Positions 15,866-25,104 are shown, counted from the first letter of the stretch. The stretch is DNA of 64,000 nucleotides from Thermoleophilia bacterium SCSIO 60948 (GCA_021496505.1 CP053031.1:2782001-2846000); one strand, 5' to 3'. Numbers and translations: made by a program. Notes: a model not told the origin generated them from the letters alone.

Positions 15866-18079
15866 CTACCCGCGGCGGCGCACGACCTTCTCGCAGCCTC
15901 GCGTCCGGTCCCGCCGCCCGACGAAGGCGACGTCCCGACCGGCGCCGCAGCGGATCAGGTCGCGACCCTGGCCGCGTGCGCGTACGAGGTCACGTCCGCC
16001 CGCCGCGAAGACGACATCGCGACCCGTGCCGGGCCTGATGCAGTCGGCGCCGCCACGTGCCCGCACGACGTCGGCTCCGGCCAGTCCGGCGATCCGATCG
16101 GCGCCGGCCGTGCCCCTGAGCCTGTCGGCGCGCATCGTTCCCCGGATCCGCTCGAGGTCGCTCGGGCAGCCGAGCGGCTGCGGCTGCGGCCTGAAGTCCT
16201 CGGCGAGCTCGTAGCCCGGCGGCAGGACCTTCTCCGCCGGCTCAGTCACCCCGCCGGAACCGGGCCGGTCGACTACGGGGAGACGCAGGTCGAGGTTCGA
16301 CACCGTGATCGGCGTCTGGCCGTTCGAGACGCGCACGTAGGGAGCGTCGCTGGGCAGCAGTTCGAGCTTGGCGACATGACCCGGCTCGAAGCTGTACCCG
16401 TTCGGGTGCAGCTGGAAGACCTGGCGCGACGGCGTTCCCGAGGTCGTCTCGGGCCGGAAGACGCCGCGCGCGACGAGCGTCTCCTGGCCCTCCGGATCGA
16501 CGTCGAGCAGCCTGCCGACGAGCTGGTTGTTCGGTCCGCTCGAGTCGATGTCGGCGACGATCGTCGGAGAGCCCATAAGCGTGTAGCCGTCGCCCTCCGG
16601 CTCGGGCAGGCGGTAGTTCGCGACCCCGGGCTGGTCCCCGGCACCGACCTCGGCGCAGGCGCCGTCACCCGCGATCGGATCGAAGGCGCGACTGGCTTCG
16701 GGACTGCCGGAGCCCGGCGTGATCTGCTGCGCCTCGGCGCTCTGGAACCTCACCTCGCCGGGCGCCAGCGACGCCCAATCGGGTGCGGTGAAAGGCCCGG
16801 CCGACGGCCCGTCGCAGGTCTGGGTCAGAGTTTCGACTCGGTTCGCGGGCTTCGCGCCCTCGCCCTTCAGATAGTGGTCGAACCAGGCCTCCTGGCGCGA
16901 CCTGAGCAGCGCCGTGTCCGCCGCCTTGTTCTGGCCGCGGGCGTGCCCGAAGTCGAAGAACATCAGTGAGATGTCGGCCTGGGGGTGGTCGGCGAGCGTG
17001 CGGTGGTAGTAGCGCACCGCCTCGTCGACCGGGAACAGGTCGTCCGTCCAGCCGTTGGCGATCAACAGCGGCGCGGGCTCGACCGAGTCGTCGATGTAGT
17101 AGCTCGAGTGGTAGGTCGTGACCTCGTCGGCGATCCCCTGTGCCGCCGGGTTGCCCTCGTAGGGCTCGCCCGCCGTCAGCAGGGCGTACCAGGCGTTGAC
17201 GTCGGCGCTCGGATCGGTGCCGGGCGGCGTGAAGTTCGAGCTCGCCACCCCGACGCCGTAGAGCCCGGTCACGAACGACTGCTTGAGGACTCCGAACGGG
17301 CCCTTGTCGTAGCTGTTGTTCGACGCGTAGTCGAGCGTCGAGCCGTTCGGGACGAGCGAGTAGGCGAGGTCGGTCCACGGGATGTCGGGGGCCGCGGCGG
17401 CGAGATGCAACGGGGTGCCCTCCGGACTCTCCCACGGCACGAGCTCGCCGTTCTGCTCGCCGTCGAGGGCGCCGAGCATCGTGCGGTCGTTGAGCGCGGC
17501 GAGCGCCATCGAGATGCCGCCGCCGTACGACGGCCCCGTGGCGCCGATCGCGTCGGGGTCGACGACACCCGAATCGACGAGCCGCCCCGCCATCGTCTGG
17601 GCGTCGCGAACCTCGAAGCGAGTGTCCATCAGGTGGTTGTAACCGCGGCTTCCTCCCTGGCCGGGCGGCGTGCCCGTGCACTGCGGGGTCAGCCGCTTCG
17701 GGTCCTGACCGCCGCAGGACATGCCCCAGCCGCGGTCCGACATCGAGAACGCGGCGTACCCCTTCGCGGTCCAGCGCTCGAGGTCGTACTCGTCCTTGTC
17801 GCCGCCCCAGCCGTGGAAGCCCATGACGAGGGGGAGGTCACCGTCGGACGACGCATTCTCGGGCTGCGGGGGAAGCAGCAGCTTCACGTCGATGGGAGCC
17901 CCGTCGAAGGACTCGACGACGCCGGTGCAGAGACGCTCGCCGTCGTTCTCGGTGGTGCATCCGGGGCCGCTCGGCCCGAACGGCTGATCGATCTGCGCCG
18001 ACGCGACGTCGGCCGGAACGAGTACACCGAACAGGACCGCGAGCGCCGCCAGGGCCCCGCGTCCGAACCATCCACGCAT
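15866..18079 (-). CDS. secreted CocE/NonD-family hydrolase with RTX-like C-terminal repeats
   Basis: A 737-residue exported serine hydrolase. After a signal peptide (LAALAVLFGVLVPADVASA) comes an X-Pro dipeptidyl peptidase S15/CocE-type domain: MGFHGWGGDKDEY, the nucleophile in GATGPSYGGGISM, an acid region NGWTDDLFPVDEAV and the histidine in DFGHARGQNK, followed by a jelly-roll PepX_C-like domain. The last about 90 residues are degenerate glycine-aspartate nonapeptides (GTAGADRIAGLAGADVV, GGADCIRPGTGRD), resembling calcium-binding RTX repeats with many Asp replaced by Arg. It is likely an extracellular peptidase or esterase. ATG 18079 has the purine-rich leader GAGAGGGG, unlike the leaderless genes around it. 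Confidence 0.85.
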   Translation of the reverse strand: MRGWFGRGALAALAVLFGVLVPADVASAQIDQPFGPSGPGCTTENDGERLCTGVVESFDGAPIDVKLLLPPQPENASSDGDLPLVMGFHGWGGDKDEYDLERWTAKGYAAFSMSDRGWGMSCGGQDPKRLTPQCTGTPPGQGGSRGYNHLMDTRFEVRDAQTMAGRLVDSGVVDPDAIGATGPSYGGGISMALAALNDRTMLGALDGEQNGELVPWESPEGTPLHLAAAAPDIPWTDLAYSLVPNGSTLDYASNNSYDKGPFGVLKQSFVTGLYGVGVASSNFTPPGTDPSADVNAWYALLTAGEPYEGNPAAQGIADEVTTYHSSYYIDDSVEPAPLLIANGWTDDLFPVDEAVRYYHRTLADHPQADISLMFFDFGHARGQNKAADTALLRSRQEAWFDHYLKGEGAKPANRVETLTQTCDGPSAGPFTAPDWASLAPGEVRFQSAEAQQITPGSGSPEASRAFDPIAGDGACAEVGAGDQPGVANYRLPEPEGDGYTLMGSPTIVADIDSSGPNNQLVGRLLDVDPEGQETLVARGVFRPETTSGTPSRQVFQLHPNGYSFEPGHVAKLELLPSDAPYVRVSNGQTPITVSNLDLRLPVVDRPGSGGVTEPAEKVLPPGYELAEDFRPQPQPLGCPSDLERIRGTMRADRLRGTAGADRIAGLAGADVVRARGGADCIRPGTGRDVVFAAGGRDLVRARGQGRDLIRCGAGRDVAFVGRRDRTRGCEKVVRRRG

Positions 18080-18207
18080 GAAACCCCTCTCGCGCCCAGT
18101 CGAGCGCACGCTTCCCCGCCTCCGGGTCGAGCGTAGGTGAGTCCGCCCGCGTCGGCGCCGGTCATCCGTGCGGCGAGCCGCGGGGCGGACCGAATAGGCG
18201 CGTCGGC

Positions 18208-18355
18208 ATGAAGATCGGTTTCAAGCCATCGCGAGGTGTTCGCTCAGTTCCGCGACGCCGGCTTCGACCACCTCGCGCTGCTGTCGGCGGGGCCGGACGT
18301 CGACGCCTTCTTCGACTTCTTCGAGGCCGAGCTGGGAGCGGCGCTCCACGAGTAG
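18208..18355 (+). pseudogene. deletion remnant of an F420-dependent LLM-class oxidoreductase
   Basis: The first six codons read MKIGFK, the typical beginning of G6PD-like F420-dependent oxidoreductases. Only about 20 bp later, in another frame, comes REVFAQFRDAGFDHLALLS and then FFDFFEAELGAALHE before a stop, the typical end (DAGFDHV...FFRFYE...L) of the same family. About 300 internal codons are missing, so this is a gene reduced to its two ends by one internal deletion. The family assignment is from motif memory and should be verified by search. Confidence 0.6.
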
Positions 18356-18410
18356 CGCCGGGCGGCTTCAACAATCCATAAAGTCAGCGCTCGGGGGAGC
18401 CGATAGGACT

Positions 18411-19775
18411 TTGAGCAAACCGTTGTCTGCCTTCTCCGAGATCCTCGCCCCCGAGCGCTCGCCCGAAGTCGAGGCGGAGCTCGTCGCCGCGCGCAAGCGC
18501 GCGAGCATCACGCCCGATGCGCGTGAGCGGCTGATCGAGGCCGCGTTCGCCGCGGCCTTCATCGTCGCGGCGACCCTGTTCGCGGCGCTCGCCCCGTGGG
18601 AGAGATCGCTCGACGCCCTCCCGGCGGTGGCGCTGGTCCTCGCCGCGGCCGCCTCCTGTCGCGTCGTCTTCAGCGTCGGCTCGACATACACCACCCCGAC
18701 CCAGCTCGTCCTCGTGCCGATGCTCCTGATGCTTCCGGTCGCCGTCGTGCCGCTGGCGCTCGCGGCCGGATTCCTGCTGTCTGCCGCAATCGAGACCGCG
18801 ACGACCGAGCGTCCGCTCTCGAAGCTCCCGAACGCACTCGCCGACTGCTGGTTCGCGATCCCGCCGGCGCTCGTCCTGCTCGCCGCGGGGCAGCCCGGCG
18901 CCGAGACCGTCGGGCCGGCGATCCTCGCGCTCGCGCTCGCCGCACAGATCCTCGGTGATTTCGCCGTCTCGAGCCTGCGCGAGCACCTGCACACCGGCGC
19001 GCCGCTTCGCGAGCAGATCCGCGAAGGCGCCTGGGTCTATCTGACGGATGCCTTCCTGACGCCGCTCGGGTTCGTGATCGCGCTCGGTGCGATCCAGCGA
19101 GATTGGGTGATCGTCCTCCCGTTCGCGCTGATCGGGCTGCTGGCGGTGTTCGCCCGCGAGCGCGAGGAGCGCCTCGACTCGATCGTCGAGCTGTCGGAGG
19201 CCTACCGCGGCACCGCGCTCGTGCTCGGCGACGTCGTCGAGCACGACGACGCCTACACCGGCGCCCACACCCGCGGCGTCGTCGGGCTCGCGACCCGCGT
19301 CGGCGAGGAGCTGGGCCTGAAGCCGCGCCGTCAGCGACTGGTCGAGTTCGGAGCCCTGCTCCACGACGTCGGCAAGATCGCCGTTCCGAACGAGATCATC
19401 AACAAGCCGGGACCGCTGACGAGCGACGAGTGGCAGGTGATCCGGACCCACACCGTCGTCGGTGAGCGGATGCTGACGCGGATCGGAGGGCTCATGTCCG
19501 AGGTCGGCCACGTCGTGCGCTCGGCCCACGAGCGCTGGGACGGAGCCGGCTACCCGGACGGACTCACCGCCGAGGAGATCCCGCTCGAGTCACGGATCAT
19601 CTTCTGTTGCGACGCCTACGACGCGATGACGTCGGATCGCAGCTACAGGCGGGCACTCGACGTCGAGGTCGCGCTCGGCGAGCTCGAGGCCAACGCGGGG
19701 ACCCAGTTCGACCCGCGCGTCGTCGAGGTGCTGGCGCGCGTGGTCCGGTCGGACCACGCCGCATCGTCGCGCTGA
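18411..19775 (+). CDS. membrane-bound HD-GYP domain phosphohydrolase
   Basis: A 454-residue protein. Residues about 45-250 contain six to eight hydrophobic helices (AAFAAAFIVAATLFAALAP, LPAVALVLAAAASCRVV, VLVPMLLMLPVAVVPLALAA and more), a MASE-like sensor. The C-terminal 190 residues are an HD-GYP domain: HTRGVVGLATRVGEELG, LLHDVGKIAVPNEIINKPGP, HTVVGERML and the diagnostic HERWDGAGYPDGL. Such proteins hydrolyse cyclic-di-GMP or related dinucleotides at the membrane. The start is TTG 18411; a second TTG at 18423 is possible, since TAGGAC at 18404-18409 is too close to the first. Confidence 0.85.
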   Translation: MSKPLSAFSEILAPERSPEVEAELVAARKRASITPDARERLIEAAFAAAFIVAATLFAALAPWERSLDALPAVALVLAAAASCRVVFSVGSTYTTPTQLVLVPMLLMLPVAVVPLALAAGFLLSAAIETATTERPLSKLPNALADCWFAIPPALVLLAAGQPGAETVGPAILALALAAQILGDFAVSSLREHLHTGAPLREQIREGAWVYLTDAFLTPLGFVIALGAIQRDWVIVLPFALIGLLAVFAREREERLDSIVELSEAYRGTALVLGDVVEHDDAYTGAHTRGVVGLATRVGEELGLKPRRQRLVEFGALLHDVGKIAVPNEIINKPGPLTSDEWQVIRTHTVVGERMLTRIGGLMSEVGHVVRSAHERWDGAGYPDGLTAEEIPLESRIIFCCDAYDAMTSDRSYRRALDVEVALGELEANAGTQFDPRVVEVLARVVRSDHAASSR

Positions 19776-19908
19776 ACGATCGGCGAGCGCACCCCTCATC
19801 ACTTCGTCCAATTGCGGGCCTCCCCCCTTTGGCGCCGGACGTCTCGCGTCGATGGGCACCGCAATGGAATCCGTCCGCGGCAGGGACGCCGCACCAAGGG
19901 GGAGCCTC

Positions 19909-20502
19909 ATGCGAGTCGTCCGCGCTCTGATCGTCTTCGTCGTATTCGGCCTGACGGCCGCGTTCGCGCCCGCGGCGCTGGCCCAGCCCTGCGAGGGCGG
20001 CGGCGAACAGGCCTTCCTCGACTGGGGCGACAACGACTTCTACGTGCTCGCCGGCGGCGGCGACTTCGAGTCCGAGCTCGACGGCTGGCAGCTGCGCGGC
20101 GGCGCCGAGGTGGTCTCGGGCGGCAACGTCCTGCGTCCGCAGTCGAGCGCGCACTCGCTCTCGCTCCCCGACGGGAGCTCGGCGGTCACCGCCCCGATCT
20201 GCGTCACCCGCGACAACCCCGTCGCGCGGATGTTCTCCAAGACCACCTCGGGCCTCGGCCTGCTGCGCGTCCAGGTCATCTATCTCGATCACGAGACGGG
20301 CGAGGAGATCATGCGACTTCCGCTCATGACGCTCAACCGCGAGCCGCGCTGGGACGCGACGCAGCGGATGCGGCTGACCGAGCAGCTCTTCGACCTCGAC
20401 CCGGAGACCGGCCGTGGCTACATCCAGCTCCGCTTCGCGCCGCTGCTCGGCACCGATTGGAAGATCGACGACGTTCTGATCGATCCCCGCCGCCGGATCT
20501 AA
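19909..20502 (+). CDS. secreted protein of unknown function
   Basis: A 197-residue protein with a clear signal peptide (MRVVRALIVFVVFGLTAAFA, ending PAALAQP). The mature part begins with CEGGGEQAFLDWGD, then GGDFESELDGWQL and GGAEVVSGG, a pattern of carbohydrate-binding-like beta-sandwich domains in actinobacterial exported proteins (TDWKIDDVLIDP at the end is typical). No catalytic motif. ATG 19909 is chosen because GGGGGAG lies 5-10 nt before it and the signal peptide begins there. Confidence 0.75.
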   Translation: MRVVRALIVFVVFGLTAAFAPAALAQPCEGGGEQAFLDWGDNDFYVLAGGGDFESELDGWQLRGGAEVVSGGNVLRPQSSAHSLSLPDGSSAVTAPICVTRDNPVARMFSKTTSGLGLLRVQVIYLDHETGEEIMRLPLMTLNREPRWDATQRMRLTEQLFDLDPETGRGYIQLRFAPLLGTDWKIDDVLIDPRRRI

Positions 20503-20555
20503 GCCCCGCGGGCGAGCTCTGGCCAAGGCGCGGGCGATGCGCTTAGTCTGAGCCC

Positions 20556-21455
20556 GTGGGGCAGGCTGAAACCGCGAGCAGCCCGGCGCTGACGGTGGAA
20601 ACCGAGCTCGGCCCGGTGGAGGTCGAGCGCGAGGGGACCGGGCAACCCGTCCTGGTCATACACGGTACGCCGGGCGGCGCCGACGCCGCGAGGGCGCTCG
20701 GCGGTTTCCTCCTCGACGCCGGCTTCGAGGTGATCGCGCCGTCGCGGCCGGGATACCTCGGAACGCCGCTCGACGGGCGCGAGACGATCGACTCGCAGGC
20801 CGACCTGCTGGCCGCACTCGTCGCCGAGCTCGGCCTCGGCCGAGTCGGGGTTCTGACGTGGTCCGGTGGCGGTCCGTCGGGGTATCGGCTGGCGGTACGC
20901 CACCCCGCGGTCGTGGGATCGCTCGTCGCGTTCGCCGCCGTGAGCGGCCGGTTCAAGCCCGCTCCCGCGAGCCTCGACGAGCGACTGATGCTCGAGACCT
21001 CGGCCGGCAACTGGCTGCTTCGCTTCATGTCGCAGCACGCGGAGCGAACGACGATCCGCGCCACGATCGGTGCCGAGGGCGATGTCACGCGCGCCGAGCT
21101 CGCCGATCTCGTCGACCGCGCCGTGAGCGACCCGCGCCAGCGCCACCTCGTCCTCACGATGGCGCGCGCCGTGGCCGACCGTACCCGCCGCGGCGCCGGT
21201 GTCGACAACGACTGGCGCCAATTCGAGGCGATCGACTCGCTCGAGATCGAACGGATCGCGGCTCCGACGCTGATCGTCGGTGGCGATGCGGACACCGATG
21301 TCCCGCTCGCGCACAGCACCGTCGCGGCGGAGCGGATCCCCGGCGCCGACCTGGTCGTGATCGATCGCGGCACCCACCTCGGGCTCGTGGTCCATCCCGA
21401 AGCGGAGGCGACGCAACGGCTCGTCGCCGAGCGACTGCGGAACCCCGGTGGCTGA
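20556..21455 (+). CDS. alpha/beta hydrolase
   Basis: A 299-residue serine alpha/beta-hydrolase. VLVIHGTPGGADAAR holds the oxyanion loop, LTWSGGGPSGYRLA the nucleophile elbow (a GxSxG variant, WSGGG), GDADTDVPLAHS the acid and RGTHLGLVVHPEAEA the histidine. Substrate unknown. GTG 20556 is exactly 6 nt after TAGTCT (20544-20549), indicating a leaderless message. Its stop overlaps the GTG of the VOC gene, so they form a two-gene unit. Confidence 0.87.
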   Translation: MGQAETASSPALTVETELGPVEVEREGTGQPVLVIHGTPGGADAARALGGFLLDAGFEVIAPSRPGYLGTPLDGRETIDSQADLLAALVAELGLGRVGVLTWSGGGPSGYRLAVRHPAVVGSLVAFAAVSGRFKPAPASLDERLMLETSAGNWLLRFMSQHAERTTIRATIGAEGDVTRAELADLVDRAVSDPRQRHLVLTMARAVADRTRRGAGVDNDWRQFEAIDSLEIERIAAPTLIVGGDADTDVPLAHSTVAAERIPGADLVVIDRGTHLGLVVHPEAEATQRLVAERLRNPGG

Positions 21456-21813
21456 GATGGATACCTCGCTGTTCGCCGGCGCGCGCGTGCGCGACTTCGA
21501 GGCGGCGCGGCCGTGGTACGAGCGGTTGCTGGGAGAGATCGCCTTCCAGCCCCACGCGACCGAGGCGGTCTGGGAGCTCGCGAGCGAGCGCTTCGTCTAC
21601 ATCGTCGAGGACGCTGAGCACGCTGGTGGGGCGCTGGTGACGGTATTCGTGGCCGACCTCGACGCCACCGCCCACGCGATCGCCGAGCGTGGGCTCGAAC
21701 CCGATGAGCGCGAGACGTACACGAACGGCGTGCGCAAGCTCGTCTACCGCGACCCCGACGGGAACGAGATCGGCTTCGGCGGCGCGCCGGACGACGGGTC
21801 CGAGCCACGATGA
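21448..21813 (+). CDS. VOC (glyoxalase/bleomycin-resistance) family protein
   Basis: A 121-residue vicinal-oxygen-chelate protein of one and a half betaalphabetabetabeta units: ARVRDFEAARPWYERLLGE, the beta strand FVYIVEDAEHAGGALVTV, and the C-terminal VYRDPDGNEIGFG with the metal glutamate. Members isomerise or sequester small molecules; no substrate can be given. GTG 21448 overlaps the hydrolase stop; ATG 21457 is an alternative start. Confidence 0.85.
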   Translation: MAEMDTSLFAGARVRDFEAARPWYERLLGEIAFQPHATEAVWELASERFVYIVEDAEHAGGALVTVFVADLDATAHAIAERGLEPDERETYTNGVRKLVYRDPDGNEIGFGGAPDDGSEPR

Positions 21814-21889
21814 CTTGCGGCAGGGGACCCACGTCGAGTCATCCGATCGGGGTGAACGCGTATCTGTCCAGGGGCCATAGCTTGGGCGG

Positions 21890-22699
21890 GTGCTCTTCGA
21901 GCTCTCGACCGCCGAGCTCGCGCTTGTCATCGCGGCCGCGGTTCTTGGCGCGACCGCGCTGGGCACGTTCGCCGGGCAGCGGGTCCGGCACCTGTCGGAG
22001 AGCTTCGGCGAGCCCCTCGGTGTCCTGCAAGCCGCCTTCCTGGGGGTCGTCGGGCTGCTGTTGGCCTTCGGCCTCTCGCTCTCGTTGTCGCGCTACGAGG
22101 ACAGGCGCGCGACGATCGTGACCGAAGCGAACGCCATCGGTACGACCTACCTGCGGGCGCAGATGCTCGACGAGCCGGTTCGCACCCGTTCGCTCGCCCT
22201 GCTGCGGCGCTACACGGCGAGCGCGATCGAGGTGGCCGACGAGCAGCCCGGCAGCGCCGAGGCGCAGGCCAGTGCGGCTGAGGAGTCGCGTTACCAGCAG
22301 CAACTCTGGACGCTCGCCGGCCAGGCCGTGGCCGCCGCGCCGAACGCAACCGCTCCTCGGCTCTACGTCGAGACCCTGAATGAGATGATCGACGCGCAGA
22401 CCAGCCGGATAGCCGCGCTCGCCAATCGTGTTCCGAGCGCGGTCCTGATCCTCGAACTGCTCGGTGCCTGCCTCGCCGTCGGCTTCCTGGCCGGGCACCT
22501 CGCGCTCATCGGTCGCAGCGCCGGAACGGTGTTCCTCGCTTCGGCGCTCGTCGCCTTCCTGCTCTTCATCACGGTCGACCTCGATCGCCCGACGCGGGGA
22601 CCGATCCAGGTACCGGACACCGTCCTCGTCGAACAGCTCAGGTCGATGCAGGGTCCCCCGGCCGCCTCCCCGGCGACCCCGGGGCGAGAGGTCCCGTGA
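21890..22699 (+). CDS. DUF4239 (bestrophin-like) membrane protein
   Basis: A 269-residue membrane protein. Two N-terminal helices (LALVIAAAVLGATALGTFAG and LQAAFLGVVGLLLAFGLSL) are followed by SLSRYEDRRATIVTEANAIG, the DUF4239 signature, a cytoplasmic helical part, and two C-terminal helices (ILELLGACLAVGFLAGHLAL, VFLASALVAFLLFITV). The family is distantly compared with bestrophin channels. GTG 21890 follows TAGCTT (21878-21883) by 6 nt. It overlaps the ClC gene by 4 bp, suggesting a joint role in anion flux. Confidence 0.85.
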   Translation: MLFELSTAELALVIAAAVLGATALGTFAGQRVRHLSESFGEPLGVLQAAFLGVVGLLLAFGLSLSLSRYEDRRATIVTEANAIGTTYLRAQMLDEPVRTRSLALLRRYTASAIEVADEQPGSAEAQASAAEESRYQQQLWTLAGQAVAAAPNATAPRLYVETLNEMIDAQTSRIAALANRVPSAVLILELLGACLAVGFLAGHLALIGRSAGTVFLASALVAFLLFITVDLDRPTRGPIQVPDTVLVEQLRSMQGPPAASPATPGREVP

Positions 22700-24027
22700 C
22701 CGAGCCCGCCACACCCGATCCGCTCGCCGCCATGCGAAGCCCGAGCTTCGTCGGCCTGCTCGCGATCGCGGCGGTCGTCGGCGTGGTCGCGTCGGTCGCC
22801 GCCTGGGTCTTCCTCGAGGCCATCCACCTGATCCAGCAGCTCGCCTACCACGACCTGCCGGATGCGCTCGGCTTCGACGCAACGCCGTCGTGGTGGTCGA
22901 TCCCGCTGCTGCTCATCGCGGCGTTCCCCGTCGCGTTCGCCATCGCGAAGCTCCCCGGCGCGGGCGGTCACATCCCGGCGCGCGGCCTCGACCCCTCGCC
23001 GAGCTCGCCCGACGTCCTTCCGGGCGTGCTGCTCGCCGCGCTCGCGGGCATCGGCCTCGGGGTGGTCCTGGGTCCCGAGGCTCCGCTGCTGGCCCTCGGC
23101 GGTGGCCTCGGGGCGCTCGCCGTCCGAGCACTCCGGCGCGACCCCGCCTCGCAGGTCGGAACCGTCCTGGCGGTCTGTGGGACGTTCGCGGCGGTCTCGT
23201 TCCTGTTCGGCTCGCCCCTGATCGCCGCGGTCCTGCTGATCGAGGCGGCCGGGCTCGGCGGAGCCATGCTGCCGCTGGTGCTGGTCCCTGGCCTGGTCGC
23301 GGCCGCGGTCGGTTCGCTCGTATCGATCGGCCTCGGGTCGTGGACCGGGGTGAGCACCGCCACGATCTCGATCGACCCGCTCGAGCTGGAGGCGTTCGCA
23401 AGACCCGACCTCGCCGACTTCCTCTGGGCGATACCGCTGTCGGCGGTGATCGCGCTCGGCGTGTCGGTGATCCTCAGGATCGGCCGAGGCGTGGTCCCCG
23501 CGGCGGGACGGCGCCCGTTCGTCGTCCTGCCGGTCGTCGGGCTCGCCACGGGTGTGCTGGCGCTCGGATTCGCCGAGGCCACCGGGCGGAGCGCCGACCA
23601 CGTGCTGTTCTCGGGTCAGGAGGCGCTCGACGGTCTCGTCTCGGCGGGTCCGGACTGGGCGCTGTGGGCGCTCGGCCTGCTGCTCGTGTGCAAGGGAATC
23701 GCCTATGGCCTCGCGCTCGGGAGCTTTCGCGGCGGTCCGGTCTTCCCGGCGATGTTCCTCGGCGCCGCCGCCGGGATCGTCGCCGCCGGGCTGCCCGGGT
23801 TCGACCTGACGCCCGCCGTTGCAGTCGGCATCGGGGCGGCGACGGCCGCGGTCCTCCGCCTGCCGCTGTCCGCGGTCGTGCTCGCGACCCTGCTCACCTC
23901 CTCGGCCGGCCTCGGCGCGGGCCCGGTTGTGATCATCGGGGTCGCGACCGCCTACCTCGTGACGCTCGTGATCGCGCCCCGCGAGCCCGAGCCTGCCGCG
24001 CCGGCCACGGCCCCCGCGCGGACCTAG
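22696..24027 (+). CDS. ClC-family chloride channel/antiporter
   Basis: A 443-residue ClC protein with about ten helices. The three conserved anion-path regions are present: GAGGHIPARG (in the position of GSGIP), GVVLGPEAPLLALGGGLG (GREGP-like, with the gating glutamate in GPEAP), and GSFRGGPVFPAMFLGAAAG (GxFxP). It carries chloride across the membrane, possibly coupled to protons. GTG start overlaps the DUF4239 gene by 4 bp. The 3' end overlaps the convergent potassium channel gene by 4 bp. Confidence 0.9.
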   Translation: MTEPATPDPLAAMRSPSFVGLLAIAAVVGVVASVAAWVFLEAIHLIQQLAYHDLPDALGFDATPSWWSIPLLLIAAFPVAFAIAKLPGAGGHIPARGLDPSPSSPDVLPGVLLAALAGIGLGVVLGPEAPLLALGGGLGALAVRALRRDPASQVGTVLAVCGTFAAVSFLFGSPLIAAVLLIEAAGLGGAMLPLVLVPGLVAAAVGSLVSIGLGSWTGVSTATISIDPLELEAFARPDLADFLWAIPLSAVIALGVSVILRIGRGVVPAAGRRPFVVLPVVGLATGVLALGFAEATGRSADHVLFSGQEALDGLVSAGPDWALWALGLLLVCKGIAYGLALGSFRGGPVFPAMFLGAAAGIVAAGLPGFDLTPAVAVGIGAATAAVLRLPLSAVVLATLLTSSAGLGAGPVVIIGVATAYLVTLVIAPREPEPAAPATAPART

Positions 24028-24539
24028 CGACCCGGGCGGGGGTCCTCCCCCGGCGGCCGATCCGCCGAGCGCCCGAGGGCCCCGAGCTCGGCGCGGACCG
24101 CGGCGAGCTCGGACTCGACCCGCGCCAGCGTCTCGCGCAGCTCCGATTCGGAGTCGACCCCGAGATCGACGCGATCGCGCGCCACGAAGGCGCTCGTGAT
24201 GATGGCGGTGATGACGGCGAAGAACGACAGGCCGCCGATGAGCAGGAACGAGGCGATGATCCGGCCGGCGGTCTGATCGGGAACCACGTCGCCGTAGCCG
24301 ACCGTCGTCACAGTCTGGGTCGCCCACCACATCCCGGTCCAGATCGTGTCGAAGCTCTCCGGGTCGACGAGGTGCTCGACGATCCCGAAGACGACGATCG
24401 CGCCGAGCCAGAACGTCGCGATCAGGGCGGCGGCGAGCCGCGGCCGGAGCCCCTTGCGGCGGACTCGCCGGCTGACGATCCGCGAGACCCGCGGGTAGGG
24501 ATCGGCGGCCCCGCCCCCTTCATCGCGTCGCTCGGCCAT
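24024..24539 (-). CDS. two-transmembrane potassium channel
   Basis: A 171-residue protein: a basic N-terminus, helix one (AAALIATFWLGAIVVFGIVE), a pore helix ending in the selectivity filter TVTTVGYGDVVP, helix two (IIASFLLIGGLSFFAVITAI), and a C-terminal coiled coil (ELRETLARVESELAAVRAEL) that probably tetramerises the channel. This is a KcsA-like ion channel without a visible RCK or cyclic-nucleotide domain. ATG 24539 is chosen over the upstream GTG because the reading begins MAERRDE. It ends against a chloride channel gene. Confidence 0.9.
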   Translation of the reverse strand: MAERRDEGGGAADPYPRVSRIVSRRVRRKGLRPRLAAALIATFWLGAIVVFGIVEHLVDPESFDTIWTGMWWATQTVTTVGYGDVVPDQTAGRIIASFLLIGGLSFFAVITAIITSAFVARDRVDLGVDSESELRETLARVESELAAVRAELGALGRSADRPPGEDPRPGR

Positions 24540-24593
24540 CGCGAAGCATCGTTGCCCGCGCGCCGGACGCCACAAGCGGCAAAGGCCGCGGCG

Positions 24594-24995
24594 TCAGCCC
24601 TCGGGATGTACCTGGGCGAGGAAGGCCGCGACGTCGAACTCGTCCCAGGCGCGGTCGATCAGTCCCTCCGCGATGCGAAGGATCGCCGTCGAGGTGACAT
24701 CGATGCGGATCCCGGTCGCCTCGACGCCGAGGAACTCGCCGTCGTGGGTGCCTGTCCAGCGCTGGTGCGCGGCGACCAGATCGCCCTCGGCGAGGATCAG
24801 CTCGATCTCGTTTCGAAGGTCGGAGAACGCCGCGAGGAAGTACTCGACCGCCGCGCGCTGCCCGGCGCGGCCGCGCTGCTCCCCGTTGTGGACGAAATCC
24901 GTGCTCAGCAGCCGCTCGCAGGCGGTGGGATCGCGGTCGTTGATCGCTTCGGCGTAGAAACGCTCGACGATCGCCTTGTTCTCAGTCGTCCCCAT
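24594..24995 (-). CDS. SnoaL-like ester cyclase family protein
   Basis: A 133-residue NTF2-fold protein: KAIVERFYAEAINDRDPTAC, then EYFLAAFSDLRNEIELILAEGD and VAAHQRWTGTHDGEFLGV are the SnoaL-like polyketide-cyclase blocks. Proteins of this type catalyse aldol cyclisations or serve as small-molecule binders; no polyketide genes are nearby. ATG 24995 follows TAGGCT (complement of 25002-25007) by 6 nt. Confidence 0.85.
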   Translation of the reverse strand: MGTTENKAIVERFYAEAINDRDPTACERLLSTDFVHNGEQRGRAGQRAAVEYFLAAFSDLRNEIELILAEGDLVAAHQRWTGTHDGEFLGVEATGIRIDVTSTAILRIAEGLIDRAWDEFDVAAFLAQVHPEG

Positions 24996-25104
24996 TTCGG
25001 GAGCCTAGGTCACCCGCGCCGAGCGGAGCGCGCCACCGGGCGTCGCCGTGCCCCGAAGGCCGACTTGACTTCGACCGCACTCGAACCCCGATCATCATGT
25101 GAGC

